Of a stretch of 64,000 nt of DNA, positions 30,900 through 41,529 are shown piece by piece. Both the position numbers and the translations under genes were made by a program. The DNA comes from an uncultured Flavobacteriaceae bacterium (lineage in GTDB: Bacteria > Bacteroidota > Bacteroidia > Flavobacteriales > Flavobacteriaceae): assembly GCA_947503105.1 (NCBI GenBank), contig CANNCM010000002.1, positions 1 to 64,000 on the forward strand, read 5' to 3'. The notes under the pieces were generated by a model. That model saw only the letters and a list, made by a program, of their open reading frames with translations. It made no database searches and was not told the DNA's origin. Position 1 is the first letter of the stretch; every line of letters starts with the position of its first letter.

Positions 30900-31916
30900 T
30901 TATTGTTGATGTTTTTGACGATTTCCGTACCATTCTAAACTTAAAACAATACCTATTCCAAATAATGCAAAGACAATCGCATAGGCGGTTTCAATGTTTA
31001 ATTCTGGAATGTAGCGATCGTAATTTTCTATAATTTGTTTTCCTCTGGAGTCTAATAAAAATTCGCCTAGAGTATTTTGTTTATAAACTGTATTTTTCCA
31101 CGGCCAAACGACACCAAGCGAACCAGCAATAAAACCCATGATTAGCGCAAGCGTGATATTTTTGTAATGTTTTAGCACATAATTTAATACATGCGACAAA
31201 CTCACAAGTCCAACTACAGAACCTATTGTAAAGGTAAATAATATTTTAAGCATTTTTATAGTGTAAGGATCAGAAAATACAGAAAAATCACCAGTACTTA
31301 TTCCTAAAAAAACATCAAAAAGAGCATTGACGGCATCAACTAATAGGAGTACATAATTACCCAATAGCATTAGAATGAATGAGCCAGAAAAGCCCGGTAG
31401 TGTCATGCCTGTTATGCTGATAATACCACAAAAAAAGACAAAAATAAGGTGGTCATTTTCAGTGGCTGGATTTAAAAAACTAATACTCAATCCCATTATT
31501 ACGCCCAGTATTGTACATATAACGGTGGTTTTGTTCCATGATTTAAAAGCATTATATATATAAATTACAGAACCGATAATCATTCCAAAAAACACACTCC
31601 AAACGTACAATTCGTAATGAACAATGAGGTAATCGAGTAGTTTTGAAATGCTAAAATAACTAATGATCATACCTGAAAATAGTAAGCTCAAAAAACGCCC
31701 ATTGACATAATTATAAAATGAAACAAAACGTCCTGTGAAAAGAAGTTTAAATCCCTTGCGATTAAATTTTTGTAGGGCATAAATAAATTCTTCATAAAAA
31801 CCAGCGACAAATGCTACAATCCCCCCAGAAACGCCTGGTACTTTGTTGGCCGTTCCCATTGCCAATCCTTTGAGAACGAGAAGCAATTTATCTTGTATGC
31901 TGTTATACCTATTCAA
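30900..31916 (-). CDS. DUF368 (PopT-like polyprenyl-phosphate transporter family) membrane protein, copy 1
   Basis: GLAMGTANKVPGVSGGIVAFVAGFYEEFI...ITGMTLPGFSGSFILMLLGNY, the DUF368 inverted-repeat signature. Confidence 0.88.
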   Translation of the reverse strand: MNRYNSIQDKLLLVLKGLAMGTANKVPGVSGGIVAFVAGFYEEFIYALQKFNRKGFKLLFTGRFVSFYNYVNGRFLSLLFSGMIISYFSISKLLDYLIVHYELYVWSVFFGMIIGSVIYIYNAFKSWNKTTVICTILGVIMGLSISFLNPATENDHLIFVFFCGIISITGMTLPGFSGSFILMLLGNYVLLLVDAVNALFDVFLGISTGDFSVFSDPYTIKMLKILFTFTIGSVVGLVSLSHVLNYVLKHYKNITLALIMGFIAGSLGVVWPWKNTVYKQNTLGEFLLDSRGKQIIENYDRYIPELNIETAYAIVFALFGIGIVLSLEWYGNRQKHQQ

Positions 31917-32838
31917 TGTTTTTATTTTTGGAGCCCATTTTTTCTAGAACTAAAATCATTAAAAAGCCAAAAAGCATGAGTGCAATAGCTAGTAAAATTT
32001 GTGGATTTCCATCGAAATTAAATGGTGAAACGCATTCTTCTTGAAGTGGTACATTGAGCCCCTTTGAGTTGACCCTAAATGTCAGTACTTTTTTCCATGG
32101 CCATATTTTTACCAAAGCGCCAATCATAAATCCTGTTAGAACTGCCAAGGTGATGGTTCTATAGCTTTTAAATAACCATCTTAATAATTTTGAAAATGAT
32201 AGAATACCAACAATCGCGCCGGCCATGAAAACTGCTAATTTTTCTATCGATTTATCGTTTATAGCTTGCATAATGGTGTTATAACTTCCTAAAATAACCA
32301 AAATAAAAGCTCCAGAAATTCCTGGTAAAATCATTGCACAAATTGCAATAGCACCAGAGAAAAATAAATACATCATGCTTTCAGAATTGCCTAGTGCTCC
32401 AAGTGTTGTGAGTTGGTAGGCAAAAAGCGTTCCTAGAATCAGGCCTAAACATTCACCCAATCTCCATTGATTAATTTTTTTTAAAACATAGAAAATACTT
32501 GCCAAAACTAATCCAAAAAAGAAAGCCCAAAGGAGCACAGGTTTTTCTTGAAGTAGCCATGTTACGACCTTTGATAGCGATGCTATGCTAATGAGAATAC
32601 CCACTAGGATTGCAGCTAAAAAATTCCCATTAATTTTCTTCCAAGTTGATGTTATACCCTCTGTTTTGAGTGTTTTTAGTAGACCGAGATTTATAGCATT
32701 CAAACTCGAAATAAATTCTTCATATATCCCAGAAATAAAAGCAATTGTTCCCCCCGATATTCCAGGGACAACGTCTGCTGCACCCATGGCCATACCTTTT
32801 AAAATTAGTACACAGTAATCGAATAAATTACGCTTCAT
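31909..32838 (-). CDS. DUF368 (PopT-like polyprenyl-phosphate transporter family) membrane protein, copy 2
   Basis: GMAMGAADVVPGISGGTIAFISGIYEEFI...ICAMILPGISGAFILVILGSY; overlaps copy 1 by 8 bp. Confidence 0.9.
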   Translation of the reverse strand: MKRNLFDYCVLILKGMAMGAADVVPGISGGTIAFISGIYEEFISSLNAINLGLLKTLKTEGITSTWKKINGNFLAAILVGILISIASLSKVVTWLLQEKPVLLWAFFFGLVLASIFYVLKKINQWRLGECLGLILGTLFAYQLTTLGALGNSESMMYLFFSGAIAICAMILPGISGAFILVILGSYNTIMQAINDKSIEKLAVFMAGAIVGILSFSKLLRWLFKSYRTITLAVLTGFMIGALVKIWPWKKVLTFRVNSKGLNVPLQEECVSPFNFDGNPQILLAIALMLFGFLMILVLEKMGSKNKNIE

Positions 32839-32873
32839 GTCAATCCGTTATTGAGCTCTAAAGATAACTATTT

Positions 32874-34277
32874 TTACTTGGACGTCTTGTTGTAGCTTTT
32901 TATGAAATGTGCTACAGATTTTTGAGCATAAACATCAGGAAATAATTCTTCAAGAATAAAGACATGTTCGGCATTGAGATGCAAAGCGGTAAGTAAATGT
33001 TTATAGGCAGTTTCTGTTTCATTGAGGTTAAAACAGATTCCAGATACTCTAAATTCTAGTTCTTCACTATTCGGGTGGTGTTCTATGGCTTGAATAAAAT
33101 TATACTTAGCGGCTTCTAACTCCCCCAGTTTTATTAAAATATCTCCTCTAGATAGCCAAGTTTCTAGCGAACAATTACCGAGCTCAAGTGTTTTTTTATA
33201 CCCGCGTTCGGCTTCTTCTAGAAAGTTTAGGCGCTCATTAATTTTTGAATAAAATAGCCAGTAATCAGCATTTTCATCATCTATATCTATGGCTTTATTG
33301 ATATAAAATAGAGATTTGAGAAAGTCTTTTTTTGAAAAATAAAAGGTTGAAATGCCCATCCATCCTTTATCAAAAGCAGGATCTTCTTCAACAGATTTCA
33401 TATAAAATTGAAGTGCTTTATCGTCTTTTTTGATGTGCTCATAGCAATACCCGATTTTCAAAAGCGTATAGGCTGTTGTGCCTTCTATCGCCATTGAAAT
33501 ATTGTAATGCTCAATAGCCTCTTCGAAACGGTTCAAACGTTGCAAGACTTTGGCTTTTTCTAGATATGCACCAATAAAGTTATCATCTGAAATGATAGCA
33601 AAATCAAAAGCCGTGAGGGCTTTTTGAAATTCTTTTTCTTCGAGATATTGTTTGCCCAGCTGATGCCAAGCTATTTCACAATATGGGTTTTGATCTAAAT
33701 ACCAATTTAAAAATTCTATTGCTGTTTTGGTTTGACCTAAAAACTCAAAGCAATATATGATGTTATATAAAGCCGAATAATCTTCTATGTCTAAAACTAC
33801 ACATTTGATGAAATGTATTTTTGCTTCTTCGTACCGTTCCAAAAACAGGTATTCCATACCAATCAAAGAATGAATTTCTGAGCAGTCTTCTGCTATATTC
33901 AAGGCTTCCATAAAAATGTCAATCGCCTTTTGGTGCTGGTCTTTTTTGGAGTAAATATTGGCCTTTTGTATGTACAACTCTTCGTTGTTTGGTTCCAATT
34001 GAAATAAGGAGTTTAATAAGCGTTCGGCAGCATTAAAATCATTTTCAAAAATTAAAACTTCAACCTTAAATAATCTCAAATTAACAGATGACGGGTGTTG
34101 GTCCAATCCTAAGTTTATAGCTTTTTTTGCCAATGCAATTTTTCCAATTTCTAAATAATGGTGGATGATATTTTCAAACTCATTTGAATCAAAGAAAAAA
34201 ACATTATTTGTTTTTAACATAGACTCGAATTTGCTTAACGAGACATTATCACTTTCGTTTGAAGGACTGAACTCCAT
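32874..34277 (-). CDS. Tetratricopeptide repeat protein
   Basis: Multiple TPR-like 34-aa units (e.g. LYNIIYCFEFLGQTKTAIEFLNWYLDQNP, AWHQLGKQYLEEKEFQKALTAFDFAI). Confidence 0.9.
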   Translation of the reverse strand: MEFSPSNESDNVSLSKFESMLKTNNVFFFDSNEFENIIHHYLEIGKIALAKKAINLGLDQHPSSVNLRLFKVEVLIFENDFNAAERLLNSLFQLEPNNEELYIQKANIYSKKDQHQKAIDIFMEALNIAEDCSEIHSLIGMEYLFLERYEEAKIHFIKCVVLDIEDYSALYNIIYCFEFLGQTKTAIEFLNWYLDQNPYCEIAWHQLGKQYLEEKEFQKALTAFDFAIISDDNFIGAYLEKAKVLQRLNRFEEAIEHYNISMAIEGTTAYTLLKIGYCYEHIKKDDKALQFYMKSVEEDPAFDKGWMGISTFYFSKKDFLKSLFYINKAIDIDDENADYWLFYSKINERLNFLEEAERGYKKTLELGNCSLETWLSRGDILIKLGELEAAKYNFIQAIEHHPNSEELEFRVSGICFNLNETETAYKHLLTALHLNAEHVFILEELFPDVYAQKSVAHFIKSYNKTSK

Positions 34278-34357
34278 AGAGTGTTTTTTGTTACTATAAA
34301 TTTATCATTATATCATGCTATCTAGCAATCTCAAAACGAATGTTTTCAACAAAATAA

Positions 34358-35548
34358 TTAACACTTTTTAAGAAGAGTATCAAGTATATTCAAAATGATA
34401 TCGCAACCTTTTTCCAATTCTTCAAACGAAATTGTTAGCGGTGGTGTTATTCTAATCGCCTTTGGTTCATACAAGAGCCAGAAGAGAATAAGTCCTTTGT
34501 CCATGGCATCAAGAACAACTTTATTTGTAATTTCTGGGCTAGATGTCATTGCGGAAAGCATTAGACCTTTTCCGCGAATTTCGGTAATTAGAGGGTGTTT
34601 TAATTTTTTTCGAATGTAATTTTCTTTTTCCAAAGCCTCTGCCATAAGCTGAGTTTCAGTAATTTCTTTCAGTGTGGCCAGTGCCGCTGCTGCAATAACG
34701 GGGTGCCCTCCAAAGGTAGTAATATGTCCTAGTTTTGGAAAATTGGACAAGCTGTCCATCATCTCTGCAGATGCCGAAAAAGCTCCAATTGGCATACCCC
34801 CACCAAGTCCTTTTCCTACCACAACAATATCTGGAACACAGTTATAATTTTCAAAACCAAATACTTTTCCAGTGCGTCCAAAACCGGGTTGAATTTCATC
34901 TAAAATAAGTAATGCCCCCATGGCTCTACACCTTTTTTCTACTTTGTGTAAATAATCGTTTTTGGACTCAATAAACCCTGCACCGCCTTGTATAGTTTCT
35001 AAAAGAACTGCTGCAGTTTTTTTGGTAATTTTATGTAATTCTTTTTCTTCATTAAAATGAATGAAACGCACATCGGGGAGGAGTGGACGGAAGGGCTGCT
35101 TTCTTTCTTCGTAGCCCATGACACTTAGCGCCCCCATAGTATTTCCATGATAGGCCTTGTGTGCGGCTATTATTTCTGAGCGACCAGTGTAGCGTCTGGC
35201 CAACTTAAGGGCGCCATCTATGGCTTCTGTTCCTGAGTTTGTGAGATATGTTTTTTCTATGTGATTTGGAAGGTATTTTGCCAATAAACGAGTTAGTTCC
35301 AGAGCGGGTTTTTGAATATATTCTCCATAAACCATCACATGCAAATAGCGGTCCAGCTGTTTTTTTATAGCACGCACAACTTTTGGATGACGATGTCCCA
35401 AACTACAAGCCGAAACTCCTGCTACAAAATCTAAATATCCTTTTTGGTTTTGGTCATAAATATAACTCCCCTCTGCATGCGAAATTTCCATTGCCAAAGG
35501 GTGTGGTGTTGTTTGTGCTTGAAATTTTAAAAAATCGTCTTTACTCAA
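34358..35548 (-). CDS. Aspartate aminotransferase family protein (class III PLP-dependent)
   Basis: KTYLTNSGTEAIDGALKLARRYTGR, LLILDEIQPGFGRTGKVFGFE, VVGKGLGGGMPIGAF. Confidence 0.93.
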   Translation of the reverse strand: MSKDDFLKFQAQTTPHPLAMEISHAEGSYIYDQNQKGYLDFVAGVSACSLGHRHPKVVRAIKKQLDRYLHVMVYGEYIQKPALELTRLLAKYLPNHIEKTYLTNSGTEAIDGALKLARRYTGRSEIIAAHKAYHGNTMGALSVMGYEERKQPFRPLLPDVRFIHFNEEKELHKITKKTAAVLLETIQGGAGFIESKNDYLHKVEKRCRAMGALLILDEIQPGFGRTGKVFGFENYNCVPDIVVVGKGLGGGMPIGAFSASAEMMDSLSNFPKLGHITTFGGHPVIAAAALATLKEITETQLMAEALEKENYIRKKLKHPLITEIRGKGLMLSAMTSSPEITNKVVLDAMDKGLILFWLLYEPKAIRITPPLTISFEELEKGCDIILNILDTLLKKC

Positions 35549-37386
35549 TTTTGTTTTTTCAGTGTTTTGGGTTTCAGTATTTTGTCGTTTTTAGGGGCGG
35601 GTTTTGTCATTTTTTTTATCTTTCCTTGTGGTAAATTCCTTGCGGCTTTGTTGTCTTTTTTTACGGATTTATTGTCTTGTTTTTTGTTCGATTCTACTTT
35701 CGTATTTCCAGCAGCTTCTACACGTTTGACAAGTTCTTCATCAAAAAATTCTTCTTGTGGAGTGTAGGCATCTAATCCTTTGATTTTTACTAACTCCAGC
35801 GGGGGATCGTCTGCAAACAAATCATCAATTGTTCTGGGGCGTTCATCATTACGCCAAATAAACCCTTTGAGTTTTCTTTCTTTTTCTGGAAAATCTTCTT
35901 CTGGGTAGGTGTTTCCACCAATTTGATTGACTTTTCTTAGTTCATCAATCTGGTTTTCTGAAATCCAAATCTTTATGGCTCCAGATTTTGATTTGTCAAT
36001 ACCTACTAATTCATTTTCGCTGTTTCTAAGATAATAAATGGTTTCCGCATTTTTTATGACATCAATTGTATTCAATTCATTATTCTCAAAAAGACCATAT
36101 AATGTTTTACCAGAAATTTGATTATAGCCATCGCCTAAACTGTCTTTACTAATAACAAACGCACTGTTGAATACTTTTAGGGAATCCAAAGTTTCTTTTT
36201 CTGTGTTTGAAATTAAATGAATAGAATCGCCAGTAATCTGACTTTCGTAATGCCAAAGAATGGGATATTTTTTCTTTGTAAAAGCATCGGTATCAACGTC
36301 ATAGAAATTAATCAACTGGGTGAGTCCCGTTTTTTGATTCATATGAATAGAATCTGCTTTTCCACTCAAATTAGATTTAAACATTTTGGCGTTATAATAA
36401 CCACGAACAATACGATTTTCTGGCGGTCCTGTTACCATGAGTGTATCGCTGTGCACAAAAATAGAGTCCTGTTCTTGTTCTGTTATTGCCAGTGCTCTTT
36501 TGGTGATAAAAACAGAATCATTCGCTCTAAAAACTTCTGCATAATGCCCTCTTATAATGCTTTTGTTGAGAGTGTCAGTGACAGTGATATTGTTGGTTGC
36601 AGATGCAAAATTTTTGTTGCGGTCAAAGTACATACTATCGCCCTCGACAATGCGCTCATCATAATTGATTTTAGATTTCTTAACAAAATAACCTGTATCA
36701 TTATTTGTATTGTAAAATCCTCGTTCACAATAAATGACACTGGTCTCACTTGTAATTGTTGTTGGGCCAAACAAAAAAGCATAACCAGATTGTGTATAAA
36801 AATCTAAACGTTCTGTGTCAATCACATATTCTGGGTTGACCAATTTTACATCATTAACAAATTGGTATTTTTTTGAATTGACATAATAACGTCCAACAGT
36901 ACTTGTAATGGTTCCGGATGTGTCGCGAACAACTTTTCCATTTTGGTTGTAAAAGGCCTGTTGTTTTATACGGTCAAAATGTAATATATCGGTATATAAT
37001 CTAGAGTCTGGATCGATTAGCACTACATCGCCACTAGCATAGGCCAGTTGTGTTTTTCCGCTGTATTCAACATATTTTGAAGTCATATTGATACTGTCGC
37101 CCTGTTGGACTCTAACATTGCCATAGGCCTCAATAAAATCTTCCTTAGCATAATAAACAGCTTCGTTGCACCACATTTCAATCCCTTCGTGTTTGATGTG
37201 AACCTGATCGGAATTATCTCGTGTAAGAATTGTTGCATCTGGCTTTTCTTCTTCAAATGTCATGTAGGGTGCATATTCAATTTCAATTTGTTTCCGTTCT
37301 TGGGCATCCACCAAATAGGAAAGAGAAAGAATACTTAAAAAGAGGAGTAGTTTGTTTTTCACGACTTTGAATTCGAATTTTAACAA
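35545..37386 (-). CDS. OstA-like (LptA-domain) protein
   Basis: Signal peptide; repeated beta units VQQGDSINMTSKYVEYSGKTQLAYASGDVVLIDPDSRLYTDILHFD, as in OstA/LptA-like proteins; basic low-complexity C-terminus. Confidence 0.82.
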   Translation of the reverse strand: MLKFEFKVVKNKLLLFLSILSLSYLVDAQERKQIEIEYAPYMTFEEEKPDATILTRDNSDQVHIKHEGIEMWCNEAVYYAKEDFIEAYGNVRVQQGDSINMTSKYVEYSGKTQLAYASGDVVLIDPDSRLYTDILHFDRIKQQAFYNQNGKVVRDTSGTITSTVGRYYVNSKKYQFVNDVKLVNPEYVIDTERLDFYTQSGYAFLFGPTTITSETSVIYCERGFYNTNNDTGYFVKKSKINYDERIVEGDSMYFDRNKNFASATNNITVTDTLNKSIIRGHYAEVFRANDSVFITKRALAITEQEQDSIFVHSDTLMVTGPPENRIVRGYYNAKMFKSNLSGKADSIHMNQKTGLTQLINFYDVDTDAFTKKKYPILWHYESQITGDSIHLISNTEKETLDSLKVFNSAFVISKDSLGDGYNQISGKTLYGLFENNELNTIDVIKNAETIYYLRNSENELVGIDKSKSGAIKIWISENQIDELRKVNQIGGNTYPEEDFPEKERKLKGFIWRNDERPRTIDDLFADDPPLELVKIKGLDAYTPQEEFFDEELVKRVEAAGNTKVESNKKQDNKSVKKDNKAARNLPQGKIKKMTKPAPKNDKILKPKTLKKQN

Positions 37387-37461
37387 AAATAGGGAATCTC
37401 CAAAATTTAAAGCTCAATTGTGCCTTAAATTAAGACAACAAACCATTTAATCCAAAATCAG

Positions 37462-38733
37462 TTACCTGAAAATTGTTTGTTTTCTGTCTGGACCAACCGA
37501 TACAATTTTGATTGGAATTTGTAATTCTTCTTCTAAAAACTCAATATAATCAATCAATGTTTGTGGAAGTGTGTTGGCGCTATCCATCGCTGTTAGATCC
37601 TCTTCCCAACCTTTAAAATCAGTATAAATTGGAGTTACATTTTCAGACTCTATATTGTAGGGCAGATGTTTGATGTCTTGTCCTTTGTAGCGGTATGCTG
37701 TACAAACTTTTAAAGTTTTAAATCCCGAAAGAACATCGGCTTTCATCATCATTAGTTGTGTTACGCCATTCACTTGGCAGGCATAACGCAGTGCAACCAA
37801 ATCGAGCCAACCACAACGCCTTGGTCTGCCTGTTGTTGCGCCAAATTCATGTCCAACTCGGCTCATTGTTTCTCCGTCTTCATCAAAAAGCTCTGTAGGG
37901 AATGGCCCAGACCCCACTCGTGTGGTGTAGGCCTTGAAAATTCCAAAGACTTCTTTGATAGAATTAGGAGCAACACCTAGTCCAGTACAAGCACCAGCAG
38001 CGGTGGTATTGGAGGAGGTAACAAATGGGTAGGTCCCAAAGTCAATATCCAACAAAGATCCCTGTGCGCCTTCGGCAAGCACTGATTTTTTATCGCGTTG
38101 CGCTTGGTGTAAATATTCTTCTGAATCGATGAATTCTAGTGATTTTAAAGTTTCAACGGCATCAAAAAATTCTGATTCGAGTTCATTCAAATCATATTCA
38201 AGCTTGACATTATAAAAATCGATCATCGCTTGATGTTTATTGGCCAAATGGCGGTATTTCTCTTTCCAATCGTCCAATTCCAAATCGCCAACACGAATAC
38301 CATTTCTCCCTGTTTTATCCATGTATGTTGGACCGATACCTTTGAGAGTTGATCCAATTTTTGCCTTTCCTTTGGAAGTTTCAGAAGCAGCATCCAAAAG
38401 ACGATGTGTCGGTAAAATAAGGTGTGCTTTTCTAGAAATAAGTAACGTTTTTCTAAAATCTACGTTTTGCTCTGAAAGTTTATCCAATTCTTTTTTAAAA
38501 ATAACAGGGTCAATCACAACTCCATTTCCAACAAGGTTTTTTACGTCGTCATGAAAAATACCTGAAGGAATAGTGTGTAGTACATGTTTCATTCCATTAA
38601 AAACAAGGGTGTGACCAGCATTTGGTCCTCCTTGAAATCGTGCAATAACATCATAGTTTTTGGTAAGTACATCAACAATTTTTCCTTTTCCTTCATCACC
38701 CCATTGGAGCCCTAGTAGCAAATCTACACCCAT
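37462..38733 (-). CDS. purA: Adenylosuccinate synthase
   Basis: VDLLLGLQWGDEGKGKIVDVL, QGGPNAGHTLVFNG, GIGPTYMDKTGRNGIRVGDL, TTGRPRRCGWLDLVALRYA. Confidence 0.98.
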   Translation of the reverse strand: MGVDLLLGLQWGDEGKGKIVDVLTKNYDVIARFQGGPNAGHTLVFNGMKHVLHTIPSGIFHDDVKNLVGNGVVIDPVIFKKELDKLSEQNVDFRKTLLISRKAHLILPTHRLLDAASETSKGKAKIGSTLKGIGPTYMDKTGRNGIRVGDLELDDWKEKYRHLANKHQAMIDFYNVKLEYDLNELESEFFDAVETLKSLEFIDSEEYLHQAQRDKKSVLAEGAQGSLLDIDFGTYPFVTSSNTTAAGACTGLGVAPNSIKEVFGIFKAYTTRVGSGPFPTELFDEDGETMSRVGHEFGATTGRPRRCGWLDLVALRYACQVNGVTQLMMMKADVLSGFKTLKVCTAYRYKGQDIKHLPYNIESENVTPIYTDFKGWEEDLTAMDSANTLPQTLIDYIEFLEEELQIPIKIVSVGPDRKQTIFR

Positions 38734-38742
38734 TTTGTTTCG

Positions 38743-39198
38743 TTAGTTTTTAGTGTTTTTTTTAGTCCCATAAAAGTAGAGTGAATGATTTTGAATATCA
38801 ATATTGAACACCTCTTCAATGGTTTTTTTTATAGATTGAATTCTTGGATCACAAAATTCTATCACTTCTCCAGTATCTGTAAGAATGACATGATCGTGTT
38901 GTTTGTCAAAATATGATTTTTCGTATTGTGCCTGATTTAGCCCAAATTGATGTTTTCTTACGAGACCACATTCGAGCAAAAGTTCAATAGTATTGTACAG
39001 AGTAGCACGCGAAACTCTATATTTTTTATTTTTCATTTTGATGTAAAGTGATTCGATATCAAAATGATCGTTGTTGTCATAAATTTCTTGTAAAATCGCA
39101 AAACGTTCAGGAGTTTTCCGTTGACTATTGTCTTCGAGGTATTTTGTAAAAACATTTTTTACAATTTCCTGATCGTTATGTTTGGTTTTTGTACTCAT
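38743..39198 (-). CDS. Fur family transcriptional regulator
   Basis: [59 protein letters not shown]. Start at MSTKTK. Confidence 0.93.
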   Translation of the reverse strand: MSTKTKHNDQEIVKNVFTKYLEDNSQRKTPERFAILQEIYDNNDHFDIESLYIKMKNKKYRVSRATLYNTIELLLECGLVRKHQFGLNQAQYEKSYFDKQHDHVILTDTGEVIEFCDPRIQSIKKTIEEVFNIDIQNHSLYFYGTKKNTKN

Positions 39199-39225
39199 GA
39201 TCAAAGCATCAAATTTAACTAATTT

Positions 39226-41442
39226 TTAGACTCTAGTTACCTTTTCAATGCCATTTATTTTTTTTAGGCGCTCAATGAGTTTAGAAACAAAACTCGTATT
39301 GTTGACTTCTACGGCAATTTCTCCATGAAAGGTGCCACTATCAGAGTCAAACTTTATGCTTTTAATATTGACATTCATATTCGCCGAAATTAGCTTTGTA
39401 ATGTCATTTACTAATCCTTTTTCGTCAATTCCTGTAAGCTTTATGACAGCTCTAAATACTTGCTGACTAGAATCAATCCATTTGGCCAAAATAATTCGAT
39501 ATGCATAATTAGATTGCAAGCTTAATGCGTTGGGACAGTTTTTTTTGTGAACTTTTATTCCTTCTTTAATACTTAGAAATCCAAAAACTTTATCACCGGG
39601 AATCGGATTACAACAGGATGCTACTTTGTAATTGAGTTTTTCTTCTTCTTTGCCAAAAACCAGCATATCATATTTAGAGGTAATCTCATCATTATCAATA
39701 TTTTCGGTGCTTTGGCTTTTTTTACGTTGTATTTTATTTTTGATAAAACTCACCAATACATTACTTCGAGATGCAGCAAATTTTTTCAGCATAGAATTGT
39801 CAATACTTCCAATGCCAACTCTGTAAAATAAATCTAAACTTGTTTGTAGTTTGAAATAATTGACAAGCTCATTAATGGACCGTTCGTTAAGACTAATTTT
39901 GAGCTGTTTAAGTTTTCGTCTTAAAATTTCTTTCCCGTCTTCTCCAATTAGTTTTTTCTCTTCTCTTAATGAAGATTTTATCTTGCTTCGTGCACGTGCA
40001 GTGGTCGCATAGTCCAGCCAGTTAGAATTTGGTTTTGCATTATCCGATGTAATAATACTGACTTGGTCGCCGCTGTGCAGTGTATGACTCAAAGGAACGA
40101 GTTTTCCATTGACTTTTGCCCCTCGAGTTTTAAGGCCCACTTCAGTATGAATACTAAATGCAAAATCAAGTGGAGTTGCCTCTTTAGGTAAAGATTTTAA
40201 ATCGCCATCTGGAGTAAAAACAAAAATTTCTTTGGCATATAAATTTAATTTAAATTCCTCAACAAAATCAACAGCATTTACACTTGGATTATCCATAACT
40301 TCCTGGAGTTTTCCAATCCAACTTTCAAGGTTTTCATCATTGTTGGCGTCACCTTCTTTGTATTTGTAGTGTGCAGCATAACCTTTTTCGGCGATTTCAT
40401 TCATTCTCTCACTTCGAATTTGAACTTCTACCCAACGCCCTTTTGGCCCCATGACCGTAATGTGTAAGGCTTCATAACCCGTAGATTTTGGCGATGAAAT
40501 CCAATCTCTCAATCGGGTGGGGTTGGGCCTAAAAAAATCAGTTACAATTGAATAAATCTTCCAGGCTAGAAATTTTTCATTTTTTAATCCTGATTTATAA
40601 ATAATACGCACCGCAAATTTATCGTAAACTTCTTCAAAAGAAACCCCTTGTTTTTGCATTTTGCGTCGAATAGAAAATATAGACTTTGGTCGCCCTTTGA
40701 TTTCATATTTTATGCGCTCTTTATTTAGCGCGCCTTCCAGTATCGTGCTGATTTCTTTGATGTATAAATCCTGTTCCTCTTTGCTTTCCTTCATTTTAAG
40801 CAAAATGGAATCATAAACCTCTGGTTGTGTATATTTTAAAGCTAAATCTTCAAGTTCTGATTTAATATTATATAAACCAATTTTATGCGCCAAAGGGGCA
40901 TAAATATATAAGGTTTCAGAAGCGATTTTTATTTGTTTATCTTCTCGAAGTGAGTGAATGGTTTGCATATTGTGCAAACGGTCGGCAATTTTAATTATAA
41001 TGACACGGACATCATCGTTTAGGGTCAATAACATTTTCCGAAAATTTTCGGCTTGCAGTGAAATATCTTTATCTTTTTTTAAGCTCGAAATTTTAGTAAG
41101 GCCATTAACAATACGCGCAATGGTCTCACCAAAAAGTTGTTCGATATCACTAATGTTATAGTTCTCGCAATCCTCCACGACATCGTGAAGAAGTGCTGCA
41201 GCAATAGAGGTGGCATCAAGCCCTATTTCTGAAGCGACTATTTTTGCTACTGAAATAGGATGAAAAATATAGGCCTCACCAGATTTCCGGCGTTGATCCT
41301 TATGGGCATCTACAGCAACATCAAAGGCCTTTCGGATGATTTTTTTGTCTGCAGCAGAAAGTGTTCTGTAGCTGATTTTCAGGAGTTCTTTATACTCCTT
41401 TGCTATTGCGGCATTTTCTTTTTTTATATCTTCTGCAGTCAT
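39226..41442 (-). CDS. Bifunctional (p)ppGpp synthetase/hydrolase, RelA/SpoT family
   Basis: HD domain (AYIFHPISVAKIVASE...AALLHDVVEDC), synthetase (RLRDWISSPKSTGYEALHITVMGPKGRWVEVQIRSERM), TGS and C-terminal ACT. Confidence 0.96.
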   Translation of the reverse strand: MTAEDIKKENAAIAKEYKELLKISYRTLSAADKKIIRKAFDVAVDAHKDQRRKSGEAYIFHPISVAKIVASEIGLDATSIAAALLHDVVEDCENYNISDIEQLFGETIARIVNGLTKISSLKKDKDISLQAENFRKMLLTLNDDVRVIIIKIADRLHNMQTIHSLREDKQIKIASETLYIYAPLAHKIGLYNIKSELEDLALKYTQPEVYDSILLKMKESKEEQDLYIKEISTILEGALNKERIKYEIKGRPKSIFSIRRKMQKQGVSFEEVYDKFAVRIIYKSGLKNEKFLAWKIYSIVTDFFRPNPTRLRDWISSPKSTGYEALHITVMGPKGRWVEVQIRSERMNEIAEKGYAAHYKYKEGDANNDENLESWIGKLQEVMDNPSVNAVDFVEEFKLNLYAKEIFVFTPDGDLKSLPKEATPLDFAFSIHTEVGLKTRGAKVNGKLVPLSHTLHSGDQVSIITSDNAKPNSNWLDYATTARARSKIKSSLREEKKLIGEDGKEILRRKLKQLKISLNERSINELVNYFKLQTSLDLFYRVGIGSIDNSMLKKFAASRSNVLVSFIKNKIQRKKSQSTENIDNDEITSKYDMLVFGKEEEKLNYKVASCCNPIPGDKVFGFLSIKEGIKVHKKNCPNALSLQSNYAYRIILAKWIDSSQQVFRAVIKLTGIDEKGLVNDITKLISANMNVNIKSIKFDSDSGTFHGEIAVEVNNTSFVSKLIERLKKINGIEKVTRV

Positions 41443-41529
41443 ACCCTAAAACTAAAACAAACATTTGTAACAACCAACCGTGTCTCGCAATTTTTAAAAA
41501 GAAATATATAAAAAAATAGGATGTCAGAA

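Noticed and set aside
36217-36807. 196-aa antisense ORF within the OstA-like gene
   Set aside because: Cys/Ile/Phe-rich shadow translation with no domain; the sense frame has clear OstA-type repeats.
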